Part shown: positions 36,201 through 47,400 of the stretch, in pieces
Numbering within the stretch: position 1 is the stretch's first letter
Layout: each line of letters opens with the position of its first letter
NCBI GenBank assembly: GCA_035771175.1
Contig: CM069593.1
Coordinates: 37,694,741-37,758,740 of the forward strand
Length of the DNA stretch: 64,000 nucleotides
Source: Paratinospora sagittata
Lineage: Eukaryota; Streptophyta; Magnoliopsida; Ranunculales; Menispermaceae
Direction: 5' to 3'
The notes under the pieces: model-generated
Seen by the model: the letters and a program-made list of their open reading frames with translations, nothing else
Told to the model about the DNA's origin: nothing
Databases searched by the model: none
Made by a program: the position numbers and the translations under genes

Positions 36201-39200
36201 GGTGGAGATAGGGGTGGCAAAATAGGCCCGAACCCATATATCTGCTTTTGTCTGGCCCGCTTTAAAACGGGTACGAACAAAATCTTTTAAAAACCAGGCC
36301 AGGTACAGACAAAAGATTTATATTCATTCTAAAAACTAGGCCAAGTCCGAAGAAAAGCTTCGAAAATCAGGTACCTAGCTCCTACTTAATACAATGAGTA
36401 ATGTAGCAATTTTATGTATGCTTTTAATGGTTGTAAAACATTTTTTACTTTTGTTGTCATTTATTATAAACTTCAAGGAATTTGTTTGATGTTATATTAT
36501 CTTATTAAGTACATGCAATATCAAATTATTTACTATAATGTTCAAAAAATTATTAAGTACATGTTGCAAAAATGGACAAAATCGCCAAAGTCGAGCTACC
36601 CGATTTTTAAAACATACAGGTATAGACGAACGCATGCTATCTGTTTCTCAAACCGGGCCGAGTATGAACAAGTGTATGTTCATTAATATGAAGCATTGTC
36701 CGTACATGTACCCGCCCATACTCGAGTATTTGCCACCCCTAAGTGGAAAGTAGGGCTATATACTGGGAAAGATATTAGTTTATGCAATTATTAAGATTTT
36801 TTTAAGATGAAGTTGAAATTATGGAGTAGAGAGGTTGCTACCCAAGATATATTGAGGAAGAGGGAGTTATGGGAAAGTCTTAAAGTTTTGGACAAAGAAG
36901 AGGGTGCTTTGCAATGAATATATTTCAAGCTTTAGGAAGGAAAGCAATTAAGGCATAATATACAGAAATTTATGACAAAGAGGATAGGGCAGCATTTCTA
37001 AAAGCTAAAGAAAGATGGGCTAGAGAGGGCGATGTTAAGTCAAAATATTTCTCATAAGATTTTGAGCAATTGGAAACCAAGAAGAATAATATCAAGCTTA
37101 AGAGGGGGGCTGGAAAATTGGTAGACAAGAAGAAGCTATAGTGGAGGAAGTTGTGACATACTTTGGAAGGCTATTTGACAAGGAAAAAGGATGCCTTTGG
37201 CGAGTGGAAGGTATAGATTGGAGACCTACACAAGAGACAAAGAGAGAATGGCTTGGGAGACCATTTGATGCGGATGAAGTTAAGGAGGCTATGTTCAATT
37301 GTGAAAGAGCAAGGGCACACCAGGTCTCAATGGTCTTTTACACTAAAATTTTATCAAATTTACTGGGAGAAAATTAAAGGAGATTAGTTGACGGTATCGG
37401 AGGAATTTTTTTTGAACAGGGATGGTCAATAGATGTACCAATGTAACATATGTGTGTCTAATCCCAAGAAGGTTAACTCGAAGAAAATGGAGGATTTTTG
37501 GCCAATTACTTTAACTACGAGTATTGAAAAAATCATGGCAAAGACTCTAGCAGTTAGGTTGCAACAGGTAATTCATCACACAATAGCAAAAACATAGATG
37601 GCCTTTGTGAAAGGGAGACAGATAATTAATGCCATATTAAAAGCCAATGAAGCAGTTAAGGATTATAGGAGTAGACACAAAGAGAGGGTGGCTTTTAAAA
37701 CTAATTTTGCAAAATCATATGAAATAGTCAACTTGGAGTTCTTAGATTATGTTTTACAAACGTAGCGGAAGCGTGTTTGAATCAATAGATTCAAGAGAAA
37801 ATTGATAAAATAAAAAAAAAACAAAAAAGGAACTAAGAATCAGAATTTGCTTTTGAAAGAGAGTGATAATTGAATGCTTAAACTCAAATTTGGAGCTCCT
37901 TATATAGATAACTCCATTGAAACAACTTAGAAACTTCCTAAAACAATTAAAAATAAATTTCTTAAGCTATATAAGACACTTTAGCAACTTTCTAATTATA
38001 TTATAACTCGATTTAGACACTACTAGATGATACTTTCTAATTACACTGAATAACAAAAAAGAATTTAGAAACCTTTAAAACTCCTACTAAAATACAATTC
38101 TACCAATATAGAAACTTCTTTAAAAAAAAGAACTTGACTAAAAACAAAAAAGAAACTACAATTAATATTTGGAACTTTGCTAAACATTATTCCATGTCCT
38201 TACATCATTTACTCAATAAGGGATTTTTGGTCGAGATGTAAAATGGATAAGCGGATGCCTTGGGTCAGTTTGGTACTCAATTTTTGCTAATGGGACACCA
38301 AGGGGCAAGAAAGTGAGTTCAAGTGGGTAACGGCAAGAAGACCCCTTGTCACCCTTTTTCATTACAATGGTGACAAATGTGTTGGGAGGAATGATTGAGA
38401 GAGCAAAGGAGTTGGTGAAGGATTCACTATAGGATAGGACAAAGTGCAAATACCACATTTACAATTTGTTGAAAGTTGTGTATTTTTCCTCAATAATGAC
38501 AATACAAGTATAGTAAATACAATCAAAGTGGTTTAGAGTTTGTGTAAGTTGTTGGGTCTCAAACATAACTTGGCAAAGTGCCAACTTGTAGATTTTTGCA
38601 TGGAGGGGGGCAATCTTGGTCGACAGGCTAAGATGTGTGATTGTTCAGTGGGGAAATGGCCCCTCAAGTATCTAGGGATGCCTCGAAGGTAATCCATCAG
38701 GGTCTGCCTTCTGGGAAACAACAATAGCAAAGATATCAAGTAAGGATCAAAGGTTGGAAAAGAGGAATTTTGTCTAAAGGAGATAGAGTAGTTCAGCTTA
38801 GGGCTATATTGGAAGCTCTTCCAACTTTTTTCTTATCAGTCTTTCAAACTTCAAGGAGGGCAGCAAGGGAGATAGAGAAGATATTGGGAGACATTTTATG
38901 GAGGGGAGACAGGGATTAGTACAGGGAGGCACTTACTTAAGTGAGGTAGAGGTGTAAATGGGTCGGGCTGCGTTGGGTTTGGCACAAAAAATGGCCTGAA
39001 ACAGGTCAAGTGAAGATTTTCTTCACCCGAACCTGACCCAACACCCTTTAAAAATCAAGACTACCTGACCGACCCAAAGTCTAGTCGAGTTGGTTGGTAG
39101 TCGGGTTTAGAAGCTCAACCTTATAACCCAGAACCATAACCTAAAGAAAAATAAATAAATAAATAAAAGCAAAGTCTATTACTCTTATCAAAATAAGAGA

Positions 39201-41321
39201 GTGGAGCAATTTAAATAACATGATGATATACAAGATCATATACATGCTAAACATAATGCATCATGTCAATATTCAAGACAACGCATTTCATTTTCTAAAC
39301 ATGTAATATGAAATCCTAGACACCTCCTGAGTAAGAAGCAATCAAGAGCTTGAGCGAGCGACACCCAACGCCCGATTGAACTTCCTTACCAGTATTTTAT
39401 TAGCATTTCTGGGATTGTATGAACCATAGGATCCGCCCGCCAAAACAAGTACCATGCCTAGGCGAATCCTAACATACACAATTCATAAAAATCTTCTGCA
39501 AGGTCCACAATTAGGGATCACCATCTAGCCCAACGGAATTCCCTAGAATTTCATACTAGGAGATCCACCCAATTGCTAACCTTATTAGACGATGCTCAAA
39601 TCCATTTCATGAATTATTAAAACATGCATAACACATATATATCAATTCAAACACTTTATAATACAATGTCATATATAGAAACCAAATGTAAAGAAACACT
39701 CACAATTGATTGGCTAGACTTAGCCAATCCAAATTCAACTAAGACTAGGCACTTCAACCTCAATTGACACAATTGGGGATATCTAGATCAATCACAAACC
39801 CTGCATATGCATAGGTTCATTCATCAATAAAATCAGTACAATTACATGCCTATTAACAATGATTAAACCCCAATTCAATAACCAATTTTAAACTCTAAAA
39901 TGGTTGCACCTTTGAGCTAACTCATGTAACTCAATTAAACCATTTTACATCTAATTAAACTCATTTAACCCAAAAGAAGGCATAAGGTTGATTCCCATGA
40001 TCCAACCATCATAATACAATGCATTCAATCATAATTTGGATCAATTAGACTAATCCCCATGTCAATTTAATTAATTGACTTAGTCTAGGCCAAAAGTCTC
40101 AAATTTAGGTAAAGTTCCAAATCACGCCCTTAGCCAAATTTGCACTACACCTAGGTTTTCCAACATGCAAAATCAGTATTATACACCATCAGTCATCCAC
40201 AATGACACATTTAATCAACATAGTTGACTTGCATTTCAAATGGAAAGCTATAGGTCACATTTCTAGAGTTAGGGTCAAATACATGGTTTCACATTTAAAC
40301 ACCCTTAATAATGGAATTAGAAACATTAATTACACTCCTAATTCAATGCATTGTTCGGATGTAACAAACTGCCAAACGAAATATCTAATAACTAAATTAA
40401 CCGTTCAGATTCAAGAATATCAAGAGACAAACCTTCTGTCCAAAATTGAGCTAAATCTAACGGCAAATCAAAGAGATATGCCTCTTTGATTAAGACAGCT
40501 CTAATTGTACGGTTTCTCCCCTCCTGTTGAAAATACTTGAACTCTGACGATTATATCTCACAAAATACTCAACTAGTCAACATCTTAACCGTTCATAATC
40601 CAAAATGTCCAGTTTTGAACCATCTGCTGAAGTATCACATCCATCCAACGGCAGATTTAGGAGATCCAGCAGTTTGATCTAAACAGTGCGAGAAATCCAG
40701 ATTTTCCGACCAGTTGTATTTGGAAGGTTATAACTCTTAACATCCGACTCCGATCACAATCTCCACCGACCATAATGAAGAGATATCAAAGATGAACAAG
40801 CTGACCAATTTTAAGCTTGATCCAACCATGGATCAAAGAGATCTAGACTCTGATGCTAAATGCTGCAAGGAAGTTTTCTTCTCTCCTTCCTCTCCTTTTC
40901 TTTTTTTTTTTTCTTTTCTCCCAACCTTACTCTCTCAAAAAGTCCCCCTAGGAAGAAAATGAGAGATTGAGGCACATGTCACACCCACATGCACCCATTT
41001 TTCCAAGTGTTAATCATGCTCCAACACCATGTCAAGTATTTGCTCAAGGGCTCATTTGTTAGCCACATGGCTTTTACCCAATCACAACCTCACATGTGAG
41101 TTGTTATTCAATCCACTAATTCCAACAATTCCATCATTTTTTTCATTTATTTAATTAATACATGCTCATTTCAAATCATGGTCCAATTGGCCTCATTATA
41201 CAATTAATAACACATACATTAATATTAATATGTCACTATTAATATATTACTTTTAGTGATGTGTATTATTATCACTATCAATGTCAATAGCACATAAATG
41301 ACAATATTAATAATAATAGAG

Positions 41322-41363
<42 letters not shown>

Positions 41364-41381
41364 GTATCATTATTAATATTG

Positions 41382-41413
<32 letters not shown>

Positions 41414-44400
41414 GTCATTATGTGCTATTGACATTGATAGTGATAATAACACATATCACTAAAAGTAATATATTAATAGTGACATATTAATATTAATGTA
41501 TGTGTTATTAATTGTATGGGGCCAATTGAACCATGATTTGAAATGGGCATGTATTTATTAAATAAATCATTTGTAGATCAAACTGCTGGATCTCTTAAAT
41601 CTGTCGTTGGATGGATGTGATACTTTAGCAGATGGTTCAAAACTGAACGTTTTGGATTATGAACGGTTAAGATGTTGACTAGTTGAGTATTTTGTAAGAT
41701 ATAATCGTCTGAGTTCAAGTATTTTCAGCAGGAGGGGAGAAACCGTCCAATTAGAGCCGTCTTAATCAAAGAGGCATATCTCTTTGATTTGCCATTGGAT
41801 TTAGCTCAATTTTGGACAGAAGGTTTGTCTCTTGATATTCTTGAATCTGAACGGTTAATTTAGTTATTAGATATTTCGTTTGGCAGTTTGTTACATCCGA
41901 ACTATGCATTGAATTAGGAGTGTAATTAATATTTCTAATTCAATTATTAAGGGTGTTTAAATGTGAAACCATGTATTTGACCCTAACTCTAGAAATGTGA
42001 CCTATAGCTTTCCATTTGAAATGCATGTCAACTATGTTGATTAAATGTGTCATTGTGGATGGCCACACACGATCATAGAAATGGATGGTTGTTAACTATG
42101 TTGATTAAATGTCTACATTTACAATTTGGCTATAGAGTATAGTAATACATGGCCACACATGATCATAGAAATGGATGGCTGTTAGGTCATGACTTGGCCA
42201 AGCTAAGCTTGTGAGCCAAAAGGCTCGTGTTCCCTCTCTGTTTCAACCCCCAGACCTCCATAGATGACAGCAAGGTTGAAAACACCAAGAAAAGGAACTA
42301 AAAGAGGAGGAAAGTGGATTGTGTGACGTGGGTGAGCTGATCGCACCCACGGCCTTCATACTGTTTTGTTCCCTTTAAAAATCGATCAAGAGTCATTAAT
42401 AGAGATTGTGGGTATTTAACATCTAAAGAATGAAGATGGAGAAAGAGAATGAATAAAATAGATAAGAAGAAAGGAGGGAGATTCAGCCTCAAAAACTAGG
42501 CAAAATAGGTGAGGATTGTACCCGGAAAAAGGAAGAAACAGAAAGGAATGGGGTGATAGGAAAACCAGCCGAAATCTAGCCACCTATTGTTCAAAAAATA
42601 GCCAACGAAACCTACACCATTAAAACCAACCAAAAGTTGTCAGCATTCGGACCAAGAAATCAAGGGTGTTTCCACTTCATCTTCCAGCCCGCGTGCTTTT
42701 AGGAAGACAACCTATTACTATCTAGGTCTTCTGACCTGAATTCACCAACCCATGCAGGTTGGCCCGCCACCGACCCCTTTGGTGACTGCAACTGAAAACC
42801 TTAGCCCACCAACATGCACCTAAAAACTACACTTGTGACCTGCATCCCACACTTTTTTTCCTTGAGTTATTTGGTCCAATTTTGACTCAATTTTGGATTT
42901 ATTTCTCACCCAAATATTACCCTTGTGACTAATAACCTGCACAACTGAACTAAACAATATCCAATTGGCTTGGTCAAATGGGAATTGGCTCAATTTCCAA
43001 TTAAAAATTGGGTAAATTGGCTTAATCATTTGTAGCTAAACCTAATCCATTACACAAAATTGACTTGACTAAAATCAAATTGACTTAACTAACCTCAAAT
43101 CAAATATAAACCATATATCTAGTTAATGAATTAAGTCAAAATTAGATTGACCTAATGTCAAATTGACTTAACCAAGTTCAATTAACCTTAAGCCATACAT
43201 CCAATTGATCAAATTAAGAAAAATTGACTTGAGTCAAGTCAAATTGGTTGGACCAACCCCAATTAATCTTAGCCTATGAATCTGATAGAACTAAAGAATT
43301 TAGGACAAGAAAGTGAGAAAGAATCAAAGAATGGTTCTCGTGTATTTGCAAGAAAATCAAGAAACAGGAAGTTACAAAGCAGTTAATTTGAGTGAACTGC
43401 ACACTCCACTTATTACACAACTGAAAAACAAAAGAATGAATCCCCAGTCCCAATTACACCCTCTACTTATAGTACATATTTCTCAAACTTCACCAGCACC
43501 CTCCCAGCACGTGACATACTTCCAGCTTTTTCCTTATTTTCCTCTTGTCCAACACTTGACTTTCTTCTCCTAACATATGTAAAATGAACAGGTGGTTTAT
43601 CAGAATCTAATGACCAAATTAAGTCAACATTGACTTGGCTCTGATCAAATTGACCTGATCAAAATCAATTAAACCAGAAAGTTCAATTAGATTGCTCATG
43701 CATTGGCAAGATATGCACTATTGAATGGTATTTCCCACTCTTGGGTCTCTTTTATGTCCATCCAGTTATCAGCTCATGTTTCTCCTTACTCTTAGAATGT
43801 TTCTTTCTTGAGAAAAAAAAAAATGTCTGTTAAACCCAACCTAGCACTTGATTGACTTAGAAGTTAGAACAGTCAAAATTAACTTGACCAAAGTCAAATC
43901 GACCTTAATAATTTCAATCACTCCTGGCCCATGAACCTAATTGATCTAGCAACAAGAAAATCTTCTTGACTAAGGTCAAATTGAAATCAAACTGAAACAA
44001 CAATTCTAAAATTTTGCTTGACCAATGTCAATTAACCAAAATCACGTATTAGATCAAATTTTGTTGTTTGCAATTAAGTTTAATCCAAGTTTTATTAAAT
44101 TAACCCAACCTAACAACAGATGACTTAATGACTCATACTTAGGGTAGGTAAAGCTCGTTGGATCCCAAATTGATTAAGCTGAACTTGAGACAGTCAAGCG
44201 TTGACCATAGCTGACTAAGCTCGACCTATATTGACCAAGCCTTGACTTTAATTGACCAATCCTATAAGATAATCCTTTTGAATCAAGTATAACCCGTTGA
44301 CTTAAGTCAACTACTTTTCATTAAATTATAGTAGAATTACCAAAAACGAATAGAAACATTTAGTTAAACCACTATCGCTAGCTTTGAAAGTCACAGTAAT

Positions 44401-47400
44401 CAAAGTACTATCATCTATCACAGGGGAAAATTATTAGATTGCCCTTCAATGTTCATACTTAACATAAAATAGTTGGTTGGGGAATTAATGGGTCAATCAA
44501 GTATCAAAACCTCCTTAACTTGATGAATTCCTTGCAATACGCCTTCAGTTATCAACCAAGGCATCAAATCCTTAAACTAGAAAAGTCCTGGTAACACTTA
44601 CCACTAACAACGCGCAATTTACCCAAACGAGGAGCTCTACATAGAGCACCTCAAGATCCATGTGACTGCCTACAATTACAAACAAACCTTGACCTTGATA
44701 AGAGGACATAATAACATAAGAACGGAGGAAACTCTAGATCTCTACATGAAGAGTTAAAGATTTAAATAAGATACTCTTGATAACTAAAATGATAATCGTT
44801 TGATGTCAATTGCCCTTAGAAAAGGAATCTTTCGTCTTTACTAGGTATTTCAAATATCCTATGAGGCATTACAAACTAAATTAAACGCGTCAGCTAATCT
44901 TAGGCGATAGCACAATTAGGTTATACATAATCTAGGCCGAACAACAAGAAATTACCATGATGCCTTTGGTATCAAATTATTAATAAAAAAATCTTAATAA
45001 ATAAGAGTAAAAATCTCAATTAGCATTTGCACTTCAAGAATTCAAAATCATTAATAAAATAAAGCATAAAAATGACTATTTTAACCAAAAAACCTTGAGG
45101 TTGGAAAATGTTACCTGTTTAACACAAGTGACACATCCAACCTTATACATTGAGACTTTGGATTGATCTTACTTCATCAAAAAATCTTCTCAACATTTTG
45201 ATTATTCAATCCACAAAAATATATAAATAAATAAATATATGTACACATTTCAAGCATTCATTCTTCATCTACTAATCATGAACATTTTGAATACTAAAGC
45301 TTCTCTTCAAACTTCTAACTTAGCATTAACTTTCAATTTACCTTTATTATTTGATTTGATATCATTAGCAAACATCAAACACTACATATCATAATCCTCC
45401 TGACTGCATTCCGTCAACTCATTGATAACTAGTGCATAAAAATATGCCGTTAAAGTTGATTCATAATAGAAACTACTATATTTGGTAATTCATTAGTTTC
45501 TCATAATCTAAGGTTCACATGGCAAAGTGTACACCAATTAAATAAAGGCACAAAAATACATAATAATTGGATATGGACTAAAAATAATAACATGTGCATT
45601 ATGCATCTTTTTATTAAATAGGCCTCCACTTTGAACTAAAATATCAAAATAAAATAAATTTCTAACAAAAGTGAATGTTTTTCATAGATCGTAGTTACAT
45701 AATATTATAGGCATATAACAAAACTGATATCTACAACTTATAACTATAGGGATCACCGGATTAGGGATGTAATTATTCAACTCAACGTATAATGAAGTAC
45801 ATATAAATTACAATAACATAAGTCTTACAATAATTGTTGTTGGAGCAAACATATAAAACATCATTATAATCAAAGCTATAAGAGTTTCAAGTATGTGATT
45901 TAATAACCTATAAAATTAATTTTGGTTTCAAATATTATAATAACCATAAAATTAATTTTCATTTCAAGAGGCACATGTGGTAAGGCACCTTTCTAAAGGG
46001 CAAAGAGATGAGACCAAAGCCCTATAAATTAGTATAAACATTGAAAAAGTTCAAACATAACAAGATTAAAGCTTATTCCTATATGTATGTTGACTATACG
46101 TATCTTGCACTTATACTCTTTCTAGGCCATGTTATCCACTAACCAATCAGTATCTGTGTACTTCATGGTTATATCAACCCAGGTCAATTTTTCACTAACT
46201 TATATTTTACTTCAACTAGCACCTTCTCACTCTTTTGTAGATAATTAATAACAAAAAAAAAATGTATCTAGTGCACGAGGCGCCCACCATTGCGAGGTTT
46301 GGAGATGGGGCAATGTATGCGGCCTTATCACCATACTCACTATCTCACTCTTTTGTAGGTATATTACATATTTTGTTTCTCTAAGTACAATCAAGGATCA
46401 TTTTTGTCATTTTTGTCACTATCTAGATCCAACACATCACATTTGTCATCATTGTAAATTCCTAATTTTAGCCAAAACCACCTCCAAAGCATGCCTAATA
46501 TGGCAGATTGTTTGTGATTCCCGTTCACATCAAGTTTAGCAATTTCCTTAAAGAAGTGGGCATGTTAATGTGTTTCTTCTCTTTAATTTAGTGCTGCAGA
46601 TCTAATTTTCTCTTTTTTCTCATTTACTTTAAAATATAAACAATAACCGAATATCAGACAGTTAACTATCTACTAAGACCACTCGAGTTTTATGTCTATG
46701 ATTTAAATGAGAAGATGACAACAGAATGAAAAACAAAGACATCTAAAACCCCTGAAAAAAAAAAAACAATGGAATGAAGGAATTGCAAGTTAAATGAAAC
46801 CTGTCCAGCAAAAGTAGTGATAGTAGATTTTCCATTGGTTCCTGTCACTGCTAAAAGCTTGATATCTTTAGGAAAAACTTCTGCTGCAAAATCCAACTCA
46901 GACACCACTTGAACTCCCTATTTTTCAACAGAACAGAAAACCTGTAACCCGTTAACCACTTCCTTACCCCCACACAAGCCATTTATAAGATATGTTAATA
47001 AAAAATGCTGCATGCTTACAGTTTGTAAATATATCAAAACTTTTACATTCGTGAAAGTGAAAGCATTCCAGGATATATGGATAATTATATTTATATATAG
47101 TTCTCCACTTCTCCCCCTAGTTCATGTTACATGTGAGAAGTAAAATTTGTTTCTAGAATTGAAAGTTTATTTCTCTTCATACATGTTCCTTGCACTTACT
47201 GATTGCCATAACATTGAAAGACCATGGTTCTCAAAGGGAATTCCAGGAGAGACCACCACCCTATCTGCATTCTCCAGGAATTTTCTATCAAAGTTTCCCA
47301 GAATCGTCTTTAAATCACCATTCTTCTCAAATGAAGGATCTTCCTACGGTCACAAAGCACCTCCAACATTAAATCAACAAAAAATTTAAACAGGGGTAAG

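Larger units (their letters stand above)
34964..38945 (+). mobile_element. L1-type LINE on the plus strand, broken by insertions
   Basis: The endonuclease starts at 34,964 ([20 protein letters not shown], then PNVIILQE) and continues after an insertion at about 35,640-36,208 with [15 protein letters not shown] and YIYGQT-like parts. The pre-RT linker is at 37,141-37,377, RT blocks with MAFVKGRQI are at about 37,490-37,750, GDPLSP-equivalent EDPLSPFF lies at about 38,335, and WPLKYLGMP and the thumb at 38,650-38,930. Frameshifts and stops are everywhere. It lies antisense to MurD in intron 4. Confidence 0.8.

Noticed and set aside
47147..47389. Plus-strand open frame over MurD exon 3
   Set aside because: It is the antisense shadow of exon 3, which carries the conserved SPGIP block on the minus strand.
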